A DNA stretch of 64,000 nucleotides from Flavobacterium sp. (GCF_017744675.1 NZ_JAGIAV010000001.1:1-64000); one strand, 5' to 3'. Positions 40,838-50,585 are shown, counted from the first letter of the stretch. Made by a program: numbers and translations. The notes: generated by a model not told the origin, from the sequence alone.

Positions 40838-41665
40838 TTATGGTCTAGTATTTTTATATTCTCCCAACACTTTAAAATATTCTGCCATTATGTTTAATAA
40901 CGCTTTGGCTTTTGCAAAATCTTCGTATTTCTCGAATGTTACGTCAACAAAGAATGAATATTTCCAAGGTGTTTCAATTTTTGGAAGCGACTGAATTTTT
41001 GTCAAATTCAATTTGCAGTCGCTCATTACATTCAAAACCGCTGCTAAGCTTCCTCTTTTATGATCTAATTCAAATTTTACCGAAGCTCTATTGATTTCGC
41101 TTTCTGGCAAAAATGAATTTTGTTTTTTAATGATTACAAAACGAGTCATATTGTTTTTGATCGTTTGAATCGATGGTGCAATAATATCAAGATCGTACAT
41201 TTCAGCTGCTGTTTCACTTGCAATTGCCGCAATTCCTGTTAATTGTTTTTCCTGAATTCTTCTTGCTGTTTCTGCTGTATCTTTATCCTCAACCAATTTG
41301 ATATTTGGATATTGTTTCAAGAAATCCATACACTGTAAAAGTGCCATTGGGTGCGAATGAACTTCTCTAATATCTTCAATTTTCTGACCTTTTAAAGCCA
41401 TTAAATTCTGCTGAATATTTAAATAATGCTCTCCAATAATGTGCAAATTATTCTTGTCGATCAAGGCATAATTTGGGATAATCGGGCCCGCAATCGAGTT
41501 TTCGATCGCCATTACAGCCTGGTCAGATTTTCCGGCAATAAGGCTGTCGATCAATTCTTCAAAAGATAAGCACTCATCAATTTCCACATTTTCAGAGAAA
41601 TACTCTTTTACAACCTGATGATGAAATGATCCTTTAATACCTTGTATTGCAATTTTCGTTGTCAT
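40838..41665 (-). CDS. pheA: prephenate dehydratase
   Basis: Converts prephenate to phenylpyruvate. The 275-residue protein has an N-terminal dehydratase domain (IAIQGIKGSFHHQVVKEYF, AVMAIENSIAGPIIPNY about 57, NNMTRFVIIKK about 168 with the catalytic TRF) and a C-terminal ACT domain (about 190-270; KRGSLAAVLNVMSDCKLNLTKIQSLP), which binds Phe as feedback inhibitor. It is the first gene of the operon and follows the attenuator-like leader at 41672-41814. Its start is only 7 nt after the terminator T-run. Confidence 0.96.
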   Translation of the reverse strand: MTTKIAIQGIKGSFHHQVVKEYFSENVEIDECLSFEELIDSLIAGKSDQAVMAIENSIAGPIIPNYALIDKNNLHIIGEHYLNIQQNLMALKGQKIEDIREVHSHPMALLQCMDFLKQYPNIKLVEDKDTAETARRIQEKQLTGIAAIASETAAEMYDLDIIAPSIQTIKNNMTRFVIIKKQNSFLPESEINRASVKFELDHKRGSLAAVLNVMSDCKLNLTKIQSLPKIETPWKYSFFVDVTFEKYEDFAKAKALLNIMAEYFKVLGEYKNTRP

Positions 41666-41671
41666 ATAGTC

Positions 41672-41700
41672 AAAAAAAAATCCTGATTTGCATCAGGATT
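41672..41700 (-). terminator. pheA attenuator terminator
   Basis: On the minus strand AATCCTGAT, loop GCAA, ATCAGGATT (41700-41679) form a perfect 9-bp stem followed by seven more T (41678-41672). It stands directly before the pheA start (41665) and after the leader ORF, so a transcript reaching it would stop before the operon unless the stem is prevented. The 5' arm can instead pair with 41758-41749. Confidence 0.85.
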
Positions 41701-41758
41701 GTATATTAGTTTTATTTGTCTTAAAATTCGATCTCAAATAACCATAGCACAATCCTGA
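41693..41758 (-). promoter_or_regulatory. antiterminator pairing of the pheA leader
   Basis: TCAGGATTGT (41758-41749), inside the leader ORF, is the perfect 10-nt complement of ACAATCCTGA (41702-41693), which includes most of the terminator 5' arm. The two stems are mutually exclusive. A small hairpin CTTCT-TTAGT-AGAAG precedes the first segment. The last Phe codon ends 9 nt before this segment. Confidence 0.75.
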
Positions 41759-41814
41759 CTTCTACTAAAGAAGAAATAAAAATTGTTGCTAAAATAAAAA
41801 CGGTTAGTTGCCAT
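41734..41814 (-). CDS. pheA leader peptide (Phe/Tyr-rich, 26 residues)
   Basis: An ATG-to-TGA frame of 26 codons that standard ORF cut-offs miss. It reads MATNR, then FYF at residues 6-8 and FYFFF at 12-16, and ends in SRSQDCAMVI. Six Phe and two Tyr in eleven positions directly upstream of a prephenate dehydratase gene are the signature of an attenuation leader. When charged tRNA-Phe is scarce, a ribosome stalled at codons 14-16 would leave the antiterminator segment free; otherwise it would move to the stop codon, cover that segment and allow the terminator. Mechanism inferred; sequence features seen directly. Confidence 0.8.
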   Translation of the reverse strand: MATNRFYFSNNFYFFFSRSQDCAMVI

Positions 41815-41843
41815 TTTGTTTGTGTTATTTTGTAAATTCTTTG

Positions 41844-41874
41844 CGAATGTATAAATTATTTTTACTGCACCAAA
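41844..41874 (-). promoter_or_regulatory. promoter of the pheA operon
   Basis: TTTG (41874-41871), a 19-nt spacer, then TACATTCG (41851-41844), seven of eight matches to TAnnTTTG. The start of transcription would be about 25 nt upstream of the leader ATG. Confidence 0.55.
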
Positions 41875-42018
41875 AAAAAGATTGCATTTTATGAAACAAA
41901 AAAGGATTTCTTAACAAATTTGGCAGGTTTTGTATGATAATATAAAAAAATCGGCCTAAAATGAGAATATTAAATCGAGGTTCTGAGGTTCTGAGATGCT
42001 AAGCGTCTAAGTTTTTTT

Positions 42019-42119
42019 GCCACGAATTCACGAATTAGCCCAAATTGTTGTGATAATTCAATTCAAATTGCACTAATTAACCGTATAGATTATCAAAAAT
42101 AAATTCGTGAATTCGTGGC
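42019..42119. repeat. family D element
   Basis: Arms GCCACGAATTCACGAATT (42019-42036) and its inverse (42102-42119) flank a core CAAATTGTTGTGATAATTCAA-like stretch shared with the copies at 23800-24044. It lies just beyond the stop codon of the DUF1501 gene (42125). The neighbouring bases 41985-42010 carry GGTTCTGAG-ATGCTAAG repeats also seen at 19614 and 44752. Confidence 0.75.
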
Positions 42120-42124
42120 TATCT

Positions 42125-43288
42125 TTAAAACAATCCAGAAACTGGTTTATTCGAAATTCCGATTTTAGAATAATCAAAATCCATTTTTTGTTTTAATAAT
42201 GAGGCGTACACACTTCTAAAATCTATTTCGTATTTTAAATCTCCGTTGTCTAAGTCGGATAAATTTGGATTTTTCCCTAAAATGGTTCCTTTATTATTTC
42301 CTCCAATAATGAACATTGGCGCAGCGGTTCCGTGATCTGTTCCGTTTCCGTTGTCTTTTACACGTCGTCCGAATTCTGAGAAAACTACTATCGTTACGTT
42401 TTGTAGTAATTGAGCTTGTTTTAAATCGCTGTAAAAACTGTATAACGCATCATTTAAGTCTCCCAATCTTTTTTCGTGAATGGCAAGCTGATTATCGTGA
42501 GTATCAAATCCGCCTAGAGAAGTATAGTAGATTTTTGAATTTAAGTTTCCTTTTATCAATCTTGAAATCCATTCTAGGTTTTTAGATAATTCTGTTTTCG
42601 GATAACTGATTTCGTTTTTCGATTTGGCTAATGCTTTCTGGATTTCATCTGAACCTTCTGTTACCGAATTGGCAATTTTTCGAACAAAATCTAAATGCGG
42701 ATTCTGCGACAAAGTCACATTCTCTTCTTTTGACTTCACCTTAAATCGATCTGGATCTTTTATCGTAATAAAATTAGGTTCAACACCTTTTAAAGCCAAA
42801 TTGTCAATCGAATCCAAATTTATTCCAGCAGTTGCTTGATGTCCGTTGCATTGCACATCCAGAAACCTTCCTAACCAGCCTTCATTAATATATTTATTAG
42901 AATCGGTTGCGGTCTGCCAGATTTCCTGACTTCTAAAATGCGACCGAATAGGTTCTGGATAACCGACATTCTGAATTACTGTTAAATCTCCATTTTGCTG
43001 CATTTGGGCAAAATCTTTCAACGAAGGGTGAAAAGCCATTCCTTTATTTTTCCCAACAACAGCGTCTTTATTTAAAGCAATTTTAGTTCGCAAATCATAA
43101 TACAACGGATCATCGTATGGAATAAAAGTATTCAATCCGTCATTTCCGCCATTCAATTGCACAAAAACAACGCATTGTTCACCAACAACTAAATTGGTTT
43201 GCGAACCAAAAGCGTGTAAAAAATCAGGCAATAAAAGCATCCCACCTGTAAAAGTTCCTGTCAATGTTAGAAAATGTCTTCTATTCAT
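42125..43288 (-). CDS. DUF1501 protein (exported, Tat-like signal)
   Basis: A 387-residue protein of the DUF1501 family, whose fold is related to sulfatases and alkaline phosphatase. The start MNRRHFLTLTGTFTGGMLLLP has a twin-arginine-like motif (RRHFL) followed by a hydrophobic stretch. Conserved segments are QLNGGNDGLNTFIPYDDPLY (about 45), SHFRSQEIWQTA (about 114), GGFDTHDNQ (about 263) and FSEFGRRVKDNGNGTDHG (about 310). It is 12 nt downstream of the DUF1800 gene; this pair is conserved in many bacteria. Substrate unknown. Confidence 0.9.
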   Translation of the reverse strand: MNRRHFLTLTGTFTGGMLLLPDFLHAFGSQTNLVVGEQCVVFVQLNGGNDGLNTFIPYDDPLYYDLRTKIALNKDAVVGKNKGMAFHPSLKDFAQMQQNGDLTVIQNVGYPEPIRSHFRSQEIWQTATDSNKYINEGWLGRFLDVQCNGHQATAGINLDSIDNLALKGVEPNFITIKDPDRFKVKSKEENVTLSQNPHLDFVRKIANSVTEGSDEIQKALAKSKNEISYPKTELSKNLEWISRLIKGNLNSKIYYTSLGGFDTHDNQLAIHEKRLGDLNDALYSFYSDLKQAQLLQNVTIVVFSEFGRRVKDNGNGTDHGTAAPMFIIGGNNKGTILGKNPNLSDLDNGDLKYEIDFRSVYASLLKQKMDFDYSKIGISNKPVSGLF

Positions 43289-43300
43289 GGTGCTTGTTTT

Positions 43301-44698
43301 CTAAATTAATTGATATTCGGGCAGTTTTGTGATGTAATTAAATACGCGGACAACTGCAAAATCAGCGTGAGGTTCCTTCGGATCGAAATCGTATTTCAAA
43401 AGATTTTCCATGTCTTTTTGAGCAGAGTCGCTTACCGCGAATAACAATCTGTTTGACAATTCAGAAATAATGGTTTTATTATTTCCATTGGAATCAAAAA
43501 CGACTTTTACTTCAACTTTTTCATATTCTGATTTTTCTTTTTCCACTCCATTCATCATCGTTTTCAAAACCTTTCGAGTTAGGCTTTTTCCACTGCATAA
43601 TAAATCGGCTGTATTATTCCTTTGTAGATAGATTTGCGAAGTCAGCCAAGAATTTCCTCCGTCCCATCCTTTCACGTTTACCTGATTGTACAAATCCATT
43701 CCCTGCTGTTTTATGAATGCCATAATCGCAGCATCATCAACATTATCGATCTGCAATTCATCATAAAGCTGTAAAATATAAACCAGCGGATTTTTGATTT
43801 TATTTCCTGAATTCTCTTTTTTAAATTCTTCCGTAAAAATTTTAGTCAATAAAGGTTCGATTTCAAATTTTTGCTTTCGAAGATAATCTCCGTAATACAC
43901 CACTAAATCTTCAGGCGGATTATCATAAATAAACCATTTCAAAATTTTTCGGGTAATGAGGTACGGAATGTTTTTTTGTTCGAAAATAATATCGACCAAA
44001 TCATCTACTTTCCAGTTTCCCGTCTTTCCGAAATAGATTTTATCACTGTTGTCTTCTAAATTGTTTCGGTAAACTGCTCCGTCATCGCCAATATTTAAAC
44101 CTGCTAAAGCTTTTGCACCATTTTTAATATCGCCTTCAGTATAATTCCCAATTCCGATGGTGAAAAGTTCGAGTAATTCACGGCTTAAATTTTCGTTGAC
44201 TTTCCCCTTTTTATTATCGCCATTATCCAGATACCGAACCATAGCATTTGATTTCAGAATCTGTTTGGTCAATTCTTTAAAGTTGCCAAAAGCATTTTCT
44301 CGCAAAATCATGTTGTGCTGATAAATCCAATAGTTGATTTTTACTTTTTGTGAAGTCGACACAAAATGATTGTGCCAAAAACAAACCATATTTTCGCGTA
44401 GAGGAAATTCATCTGTACGCATTTTGGCAATCCACCATTTTTTAAATTCGGCGTTTGCCTGGTTTTCTTTTTTCTGAAATTCTTTTTTGGTTTCGGGATC
44501 TGAGATTTTTATTTGTTCTCTAATTTCCTTTAATTCTAAAGTAGTTTTAGGCTGATCCTGAAGAAAATCTGGAAGTTGTTTCTCAAATTTGGAGTTATAA
44601 GAATGCTTTAGAAACTTTTCTAATCCTAACTTTTCAATTTGATTTGCTTGTTTTCCTGAAAAACCTAATCGTAATGACCAAAGATTGCTTTTTTTCAT
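43301..44698 (-). CDS. DUF1800 protein
   Basis: A 465-residue protein of the DUF1800 family. It has the helical N-terminal region and NMVCFWHNHFVSTSQKVK (about 103-120), ENLSRELLELFTIG (about 170) and WDGGNSWLTSQIYLQRNN (about 345) motifs. Usually a Tat or Sec signal is present in the family; here none is clear at this start. Function is unknown. It is the upstream member of the DUF1800/DUF1501 operon. Confidence 0.88.
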   Translation of the reverse strand: MKKSNLWSLRLGFSGKQANQIEKLGLEKFLKHSYNSKFEKQLPDFLQDQPKTTLELKEIREQIKISDPETKKEFQKKENQANAEFKKWWIAKMRTDEFPLRENMVCFWHNHFVSTSQKVKINYWIYQHNMILRENAFGNFKELTKQILKSNAMVRYLDNGDNKKGKVNENLSRELLELFTIGIGNYTEGDIKNGAKALAGLNIGDDGAVYRNNLEDNSDKIYFGKTGNWKVDDLVDIIFEQKNIPYLITRKILKWFIYDNPPEDLVVYYGDYLRKQKFEIEPLLTKIFTEEFKKENSGNKIKNPLVYILQLYDELQIDNVDDAAIMAFIKQQGMDLYNQVNVKGWDGGNSWLTSQIYLQRNNTADLLCSGKSLTRKVLKTMMNGVEKEKSEYEKVEVKVVFDSNGNNKTIISELSNRLLFAVSDSAQKDMENLLKYDFDPKEPHADFAVVRVFNYITKLPEYQLI

Positions 44699-44866
44699 AA
44701 TTCAGAAAGTATTACAATAAGACTTGTGTTTACTGTAAAGGTTTAATTTTTAGATTCTGAGATTCTGAGTCACTAAGATTCTAAGTCTGAAATATGTTGG
44801 TTGGTATTAATTAGAACGGAGATTTTTTGTGGATATTGTTTACAAAATTAAACAATCATAATCAAT

Positions 44867-44945
44867 CATAGCCCACGGTTTCAACCGTGGGAACGCAAAG
44901 AGGGTCATCATACGTCTCCCACGGTTGAAACCGTGGGCTATGTTT
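44867..44945. repeat. family C element
   Basis: Arms CATAGCCCACGGTTTC... (44867-44891) and its inverse (44918-44945), both with the ACGG/CCGT palindrome. The spacer AACGCAAAGAGGGTCATCAT... is related to the spacers of the other two copies. Confidence 0.8.
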
Positions 44946-44969
44946 AAATTCGATGCCATTAAAAACCAC

Positions 44970-45003
44970 AAAAAAAGCAGCTATCAACGATAACTGCTTT
45001 CTA
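44970..45003 (-). terminator. nrdA terminator
   Basis: AAAGCAG-TATC and GATA-CTGCTTT pair in an interrupted stem followed on the minus strand by seven T. It is 46 nt past the nrdA stop codon at 45049. Confidence 0.75.
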
Positions 45004-45048
45004 TATCAAATCTAAAATCTAAAATCTCAGATCAAAAATCTAAAATAA

Positions 45049-47442
45049 TTAAGATCCACACATTTCACAATCCTCAGGATCTGCTGCTTGTGCTTTTAAC
45101 AACATTGCTTTGTAATCTTCAACACTAATTGCTTCACTTTCCTGAACTAAAGAAGGTGCTGTTTCCTCTTTCTTATCGTTGTTTAATGTGAATTTAATCG
45201 CATCTACAGCCGCTTTTGTTCTTAGGTAATACATTCCTGTTTTTAAACCAGATTGCCAAGCGTAGAAGTGCATTGACGTTAATTTAGAATAGTTTGCATC
45301 TTGCATGAACAAGTTCAACGATTGAGACTGGTCAATGAAGTAACCTCTTTGGCGAGACATATCGATAATATCTTTCATTGACATTTCCCAAACTGTTTTG
45401 TAAAGATCTTTTAAGTTTTGTGGAATAATGTCAATGTTTTGGACAGATCCGTTATGGCGCATAATTTCCTGTTTCAATGACTCGTTCCATAAACCTAATT
45501 TTACTAAATCTTCTAGTAAATGTTTGTTTACTACAATGAACTCTCCAGACAGTACACGACGCGTGTAAATGTTTGAAGTATATGGTTCGAAAGCTTCGTT
45601 GTTTCCTAAAATTTGAGAAGTTGAAGCTGTTGGCATTGGCGCAACTAACAACGAGTTACGAACTCCATGTTCCATTACTTCTTTTCTTAAAGAAGCCCAG
45701 TCCCAACGACCTGATAATTCCTCATCTTTTAATCCCCACATGTTGTATTGGAACTCTCCTTGTGACATTGGTGAACCTGCAAAAGTTGAATATGGTCCTT
45801 CTTCTTTAGCCATTTCCATAGAAGCCGTTACAGCTGCGAAGTATAATGTTTCGAAGATTTCTTGGTTCAAAGCTTTAGCTTCGTCACTTGTAAATGGCAT
45901 GCGAAGCATAATGAACGCATCTGCCAAACCTTGTACTCCTAATCCAACTGGACGGTGGCGCATGTTAGAATTTTCAGCCTCTTGTACGGGATAGTAGTTT
46001 CTATCGATTACTTTATTCAAGTTACGAGTTACACGTTTTGTAACATTGTAAAGTGCTTGGTGATCGAATTTTCCGTTTTCGATGAACATCGGTAATGAGA
46101 TTGAAGCTAAGTTACAAACTGCAATTTCATCTTTAGAGGTAAACTCCATAATCTCTGTACACAAGTTTGAAGAACGGATAGTTCCTAAATTCTTGTGGTT
46201 CGATTTACGGTTTGCTGCATCTTTGTACAACATATACGGTGTTCCAGTCTCGATTTGAGATTCTAGGATTTTCTCCCATAATTCACGAGCACGGATTGTT
46301 TTTCTTCCTTTTCCTTGAAATTCGTAATCAGTATATAAAGCTTCAAATTCATCTCCATAAACGTCATATAATCCTGGACATTCGTTTGGACACATTAAAG
46401 TCCAAGTTGAATCTTCCTGAACACGTTTCATGAATAAATCTGAAGTCCACATCGCAAAGAATAAATCTCTTGCACGCATTTCTTCTTTTCCGTGGTTTTT
46501 CTTTAAATCCAAGAAATCAAAAATATCAGCATGCCAAGTTTCGATGTAAATCGCAAAACTACCTTTACGTTTCCCTCCGCCTTGATCTACGTAACGAGCT
46601 GTATCGTTAAACACACGCAACATCGGAACAATTCCGTTTGAAGTTCCGTTTGTACCACGAATATAAGATCCCGTTGCACGAACGTTATGAATAGAAAGTC
46701 CAATTCCTCCTGCTGATTGCGAGATTTTTGCTGTTTGTTTTAATGTATCATAAATACCGTCAATACTATCGTCTTGCATTGCCAAAAGGAAACAAGAAGA
46801 CATTTGAGGTTTTGGAGTTCCTGCATTGAACAACGTTGGCGTTGCATGCGTAAAGAACTTTTTAGACATTAAATCGTAAGTTTCAATAACTGATTTTAAA
46901 TCATCTAAGTGAATACCAACAGAAACACGCATTAACATGTGCTGCGGACGCTCAACGATTTTTCCGTTTATTTTAAGAAGATAAGAACGCTCCAAGGTTT
47001 TGAAACCAAAGTAATCGTAATTAAAATCTCTTGTATAAATAATATGAGAATCTAAAAAAGCAGCATTATCCTGAATCACTTTGTAAACATCATCTGCAAT
47101 TAATGGAGCATCTTGTCCATTTCTCGGATTTACATAGTGATACATATCTTTCATCGTTTCTGAGAAAGATTTTTTAGTATTTGAATGTAGATTAGAAATA
47201 GCTATACGAGCTGCTAATTGAGCATAATCAGGATGCGCAATTGTCATAGAAGCCGCTGTTTCTGCCGCAAGATTATCCAACTCAGAAGTCGAAACCCCAT
47301 CATACAATCCTTCGATAACTCTCATGGCTACCTTCACTGGATCTACAAGCTCATTTAAGCCGTAACACAATTTTTTGATTCTTTCTGTAATCTTATCAAA
47401 CATTACGGGCTCTCTGTGGCCATCTCTTTTTACTACATACAT
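45049..47442 (-). CDS. nrdA: ribonucleoside-diphosphate reductase alpha subunit (class I)
   Basis: Reduces ribonucleotides to deoxyribonucleotides with the radical supplied by NrdB. The 797-residue protein has an N-terminal ATP-cone ([22 protein letters not shown]), so dATP inhibition is expected. Active-site cysteines are in [13 protein letters not shown] (about 222) and [10 protein letters not shown] (about 430, with the N-x-C-x-E set); the other half of the pair follows in [11 protein letters not shown]. The C-terminus CEMCGS is the re-reducing CxxC pair. It is downstream of nrdB, separated by 262 bases with a hairpin and no clear promoter. Confidence 0.97.
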   Translation of the reverse strand: MYVVKRDGHREPVMFDKITERIKKLCYGLNELVDPVKVAMRVIEGLYDGVSTSELDNLAAETAASMTIAHPDYAQLAARIAISNLHSNTKKSFSETMKDMYHYVNPRNGQDAPLIADDVYKVIQDNAAFLDSHIIYTRDFNYDYFGFKTLERSYLLKINGKIVERPQHMLMRVSVGIHLDDLKSVIETYDLMSKKFFTHATPTLFNAGTPKPQMSSCFLLAMQDDSIDGIYDTLKQTAKISQSAGGIGLSIHNVRATGSYIRGTNGTSNGIVPMLRVFNDTARYVDQGGGKRKGSFAIYIETWHADIFDFLDLKKNHGKEEMRARDLFFAMWTSDLFMKRVQEDSTWTLMCPNECPGLYDVYGDEFEALYTDYEFQGKGRKTIRARELWEKILESQIETGTPYMLYKDAANRKSNHKNLGTIRSSNLCTEIMEFTSKDEIAVCNLASISLPMFIENGKFDHQALYNVTKRVTRNLNKVIDRNYYPVQEAENSNMRHRPVGLGVQGLADAFIMLRMPFTSDEAKALNQEIFETLYFAAVTASMEMAKEEGPYSTFAGSPMSQGEFQYNMWGLKDEELSGRWDWASLRKEVMEHGVRNSLLVAPMPTASTSQILGNNEAFEPYTSNIYTRRVLSGEFIVVNKHLLEDLVKLGLWNESLKQEIMRHNGSVQNIDIIPQNLKDLYKTVWEMSMKDIIDMSRQRGYFIDQSQSLNLFMQDANYSKLTSMHFYAWQSGLKTGMYYLRTKAAVDAIKFTLNNDKKEETAPSLVQESEAISVEDYKAMLLKAQAADPEDCEMCGS

Positions 47443-47533
47443 AAGCTTACCTTTTATAGTTATTGAAAAAATGAAAGTAACTAGAAAACGAATTCTAGCA
47501 CTTAAACATTGCGTGTTTTTAAATTAATTTTAG

Positions 47534-47691
47534 AGAATTACCAAATTCTCAATAGTTACTGGTTTCAAATTCGAAAATCGAATTTAAATGCGTCAAAAAT
47601 TGCTATTGAATCTGCGACTTGGGGAAAGAGATTCAACCTTAAAATATTCTTGTAATCTTTTTTTAGTGTCTCTTGAAGATAGACACTAAAA
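47534..47691. other. hairpins in the nrdB-nrdA spacer
   Basis: The 262-base spacer holds TTTTAGTGTCT (47661-47671) and its perfect inverse AGACACTAAAA (47681-47691), and a smaller GAGAATT/AAATTCTC stem (about 47534-47551). On the coding (minus) strand the large stem is followed by A, not T, so it is not a standard terminator. It may stabilise or process the mRNA. Confidence 0.5.
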
Positions 47692-47704
47692 GTATTTTTG
47701 TTGT

Positions 47705-48682
47705 CTAAAAATCTGCATCGAATGAAATTTTTTGAGCATCGCTGTCATTGTTCATCACACCTGACTTTTGATACTCTGCAACACGTTTTTCAAAGAAATT
47801 AGTTTTTCCTTGAAGAGAAATCATATCCATGAAATCAAACGGATTCGCTGATCCATAAACACGCTCGCAACCTAATTCTACTAATAATCTGTCGGCAACA
47901 AATTCTAAATACTGGGTCATTAAAGCAGCGTTCATACCAATTAAACTTACCGGAAGAGACTCTGTAACAAATTGTCTTTCGATGTCTAAAGCATCAACGA
48001 TGATTTCTTTAATTCTGTCTTTTGGCACTTTGTTTACCAAGTGGTGATTGTGCAAGTGAACAGCAAAATCACAATGTACGCCTTCGTCACGAGAAATCAG
48101 CTCATTAGAGAATGTCAAACCTGGCATTAATCCACGTTTTTTCAACCAATAAATTGAACAGAAAGCTCCTGAGAAAAAGATTCCTTCAACTGCAGCAAAA
48201 GCAATAAGTCTTTCAGCAAACGAATCTGACTCGATCCATTTTAAAGCCCACTCTCCTTTTTTAGCAATTGCAGGAAATACTTCCAAAGCATTAAACAATT
48301 CTGTTTTTTCTGCTTCGTCTTTAACGTAAGTATCAATTAATAAAGAATAGGTTTCACTATGAATGTTTTCCATCATGATTTGGAAACCATAGAAAAATTT
48401 AGCTTCAGCATATTGCACTTCGTTTACAAAGTTCTCTGCAAGGTTTTCATTTACGATTCCGTCAGAAGCCGCAAAAAAAGCTAAAATATGCTTAATGAAA
48501 TATCTTTCATCGTCATTCAATTTATTATTCCAATCTGTCAAATCTTGGTGCAAATCGATTTCTTCAGCAGTCCAGAAACTAGCTTCCATTTTTTTATACC
48601 ATTCCCAAATATCATGATGTTTGATAGGAAAAATAACGAAACGATTTTTATTTTCTTGTAAGATTGGTTCTACTTGAGACAT
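47705..48682 (-). CDS. nrdB: ribonucleoside-diphosphate reductase beta subunit (class I)
   Basis: Di-iron radical subunit, 325 residues. Iron ligand segments are [13 protein letters not shown] (about 35), the [11 protein letters not shown] block (about 126) and [13 protein letters not shown] (about 210). The radical tyrosine would be in [16 protein letters not shown] (about 113-128). These blocks read very like eukaryotic R2 ([31 protein letters not shown]), more than E. coli NrdB, as known for many Bacteroidota. It precedes nrdA in the same direction. Confidence 0.96.
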   Translation of the reverse strand: MSQVEPILQENKNRFVIFPIKHHDIWEWYKKMEASFWTAEEIDLHQDLTDWNNKLNDDERYFIKHILAFFAASDGIVNENLAENFVNEVQYAEAKFFYGFQIMMENIHSETYSLLIDTYVKDEAEKTELFNALEVFPAIAKKGEWALKWIESDSFAERLIAFAAVEGIFFSGAFCSIYWLKKRGLMPGLTFSNELISRDEGVHCDFAVHLHNHHLVNKVPKDRIKEIIVDALDIERQFVTESLPVSLIGMNAALMTQYLEFVADRLLVELGCERVYGSANPFDFMDMISLQGKTNFFEKRVAEYQKSGVMNNDSDAQKISFDADF

Positions 48683-48988
48683 GACAATTTTTATTTAATT
48701 TTTATACCGAATTTTTTGCTAATTCAATAGACTACAAAGATTGTCAATTAACGCCAAAAATGAAAGTCAAACTTATTCACAATTTGCTGTAGTTTTTAAC
48801 AACGCTAATTTTTTGAAACATTTTTCATACAATAATCAATTTCCTGTAAATGAATTATTTATATCAAATAATTAAATCTAACAGCCCGTAAAATATAGAC
48901 TTTTTAATATAAAAAACAAGAAATTTTGAATAGTTTTACAAAGTTTTTTTTGGGTCAAAACTTTATTCTTTTGAGTCAAAAAAGCGCA
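48683..48988. other. AT-rich region upstream of nrdB
   Basis: About 300 bases without a gene. An AATCTTTG sequence (minus strand, near 48735) is a possible -7 box with one mismatch. No repeat family or NrdR-like box was recognised by eye. Confidence 0.4.
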
Positions 48989-48989
48989 T

Positions 48990-49021
48990 AAAAAAAGCCT
49001 ACTAAATAGGCTGATTTTTTT
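48990..49021 (-). terminator. terminator of the DUF3109 gene
   Basis: AGCCTA-TTTA-TAGGCT stem with long A and T runs on both sides (GCCTACTAAATAGGC). It touches the stop codon of the leftward gene at 49021. Confidence 0.8.
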
Positions 49022-49590
49022 TATGAATTTTTATGCTCTTCTGCTACTTTTTCGAGTTCCAAATACCAATCTTCGCCAAAGCGTCTAATAAGCGCCTCTT
49101 TCACAAATTTGTAAACCGGAACTTCTAATTCTTTTCCTAACGAACAAGCATCATCGCAAATATCCCATTTGTCATAATTAACCGCAGCAAATTCTGTGAA
49201 GTCTTTTACTCGAATTGGATATAAATGACAAGAAACAGGTTTTTTCCAATCAACCACTCCTTGGTTGTAAGCTTGCTCGATTCCGCAAAGCGCCGTTTTT
49301 CCGTCAAAAATTACATAAGCACAATCCTTATTGTCAATAAGCGGCGTTTCAAGATCTCCATCGGTTCCTTTTACCCAAGTTCCCTGCGCTTCGATTGCTT
49401 CTATACCTTCTTTTCTTAAAAAAGGCTTTACTTTAGGATAGATTTCTTCTAAGATTTTAGTTTCAGCCTCATTCAAAGGCGCACCCGCATCTCCATCAAC
49501 ACAACAAGCTCCTTTACAAGCAGACAAGTTGCACACAAATTCTTTTTCCAGAATGTCCTCTGAAATAATAGTTTTACCTAACTGAAACAT
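49021..49590 (-). CDS. DUF3109 cysteine-rich protein
   Basis: A 189-residue soluble protein of the DUF3109 family. It has nine cysteines in conserved positions: [16 protein letters not shown] (about 19-34), [25 protein letters not shown] and [11 protein letters not shown]. The pattern resembles the YkgJ cluster proteins and suggests metal or Fe-S binding, but no function is known. A TATCTTTG -7 box (49620-49627) lies 30 nt before the start. The gene is monocistronic. Confidence 0.9.
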   Translation of the reverse strand: MFQLGKTIISEDILEKEFVCNLSACKGACCVDGDAGAPLNEAETKILEEIYPKVKPFLRKEGIEAIEAQGTWVKGTDGDLETPLIDNKDCAYVIFDGKTALCGIEQAYNQGVVDWKKPVSCHLYPIRVKDFTEFAAVNYDKWDICDDACSLGKELEVPVYKFVKEALIRRFGEDWYLELEKVAEEHKNS

Positions 49591-49619
49591 GATATTCTAA
49601 TACTGTTGTTTTTAAAGTG

Positions 49620-49627
49620 CAAAGATA
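49620..49627 (-). promoter_or_regulatory. -7 box of the DUF3109 gene
   Basis: TATCTTTG on the minus strand, an exact TAnnTTTG. No -33 TTG at standard spacing. Confidence 0.45.
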
Positions 49628-49651
49628 GTCAAAGAATAGACATAAAAAATA

Positions 49652-49755
49652 TACCGCAAAGATTCGCAGAGTAAACACAAAGTTTCGCAAAGATTTTTAA
49701 GCATTTTAAAAAATATTACTTCGTGAATCTTTGCGGTAGATCTTTGTGAAACTCG
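49652..49755. repeat. imperfect inverted repeat (CCGCAAAGATTCGC type)
   Basis: TACCGCAAAGATTCGC (49652-49667) and GTGAATCTTTGCGGTA (about 49723-49738) are inverted; an inner ACACAAAGTTTCG and an outer CTTTGTGAAACTCGG also match each other. This is similar to GCAAAG/CTAAG repeats near 26558 and 28074. It fills the divergent spacer between the DUF3109 gene and marC. Confidence 0.6.
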
Positions 49756-49858
49756 GCGTCAAAAAACACAATTGTTACAAATATCACTTTTTTAACCAAT
49801 AAAACATGTTTTTATAACAAAAATACATTGTAACGAAAAAACACCTAACTTTATTAAC

Positions 49859-49866
49859 TACTTTTG
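49859..49866 (+). promoter_or_regulatory. -7 box of marC
   Basis: TACTTTTG, an exact match, followed by CAGCAG, 34 nt before the ATG at 49901. Confidence 0.45.
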
Positions 49867-49900
49867 CAGCAGTTTTTTAAACCCTAAAAATCAAAGCGAT

Positions 49901-50479
49901 ATGTTAGAAATCGATTTTAAAGAAATCATTACCGTTAGTATGGTGCTTTTTGCCGTAATTGATATTGTTGGCTCGATTCCGATTATTGTGAATTTACGAG
50001 CTAAAGTCGGACACATCGAATCTGAAAAAGCTTCTATTGTTGCTGGTGCCATAATGATTGTTTTTCTTTTTGTTGGAGAAGGTTTACTGAACTTAATTGG
50101 TATCGACGTTCACTCGTTTGCCGTTGCGGGATCTTTCGTTTTATTTTTCCTTGCTTTAGAAATGATTTTAGGAATCAGAATCTACCGTGACGAAGAACCA
50201 GGATCTGCATCAATTGTGCCTTTAGCTTTTCCTTTAATCGCTGGAGCAGGAACAATGACGACTTTATTATCCCTTCGATCTCAGTTTCATACCATTAATA
50301 TTATTATCGCAATATTGCTAAATATTATCTTGGTTTACATTGTTTTAAAGTCTTCTAAAAAAATTGAAAATCTGCTAGGAGAAAACGGACTTGGAGTAGT
50401 TCGCAAGACATTTGGAGTAATACTTTTAGCAATTGCTGTTAAATTATTCGCTGCTAATGTTAAAGGTTTGTTTGTCTAA
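49901..50479 (+). CDS. MarC-family integral membrane protein
   Basis: A 192-residue inner-membrane protein with about six helices: residues 10-30, 42-62, 68-88, 108-128, 135-150 and 170-188. Conserved MarC/YchE segments are VDIVGSIPI-like (AVIDIVGSIPIIVNL), FFLALEMILGIRI and VPLAFPLIAGAGTMTTLLSL. The transported substrate is unknown; the old link with multiple antibiotic resistance has not held up. It is followed by a small membrane protein 106 nt later. Confidence 0.92.
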   Translation: MLEIDFKEIITVSMVLFAVIDIVGSIPIIVNLRAKVGHIESEKASIVAGAIMIVFLFVGEGLLNLIGIDVHSFAVAGSFVLFFLALEMILGIRIYRDEEPGSASIVPLAFPLIAGAGTMTTLLSLRSQFHTINIIIAILLNIILVYIVLKSSKKIENLLGENGLGVVRKTFGVILLAIAVKLFAANVKGLFV

Positions 50480-50585
50480 AATTTATTTTTATACATTTAC
50501 CCCGTAAAATTTCTAAAATACAACTTTAGGCTATTTCCCCATAAAGTTTTACTTTATTATTTTAGACAAAAACAAAAACAATCGT

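Noticed and set aside
47661..47691. Stem-loop after nrdB as an intrinsic terminator
   Set aside because: On the transcribed strand it is followed by A residues, not a T-run.
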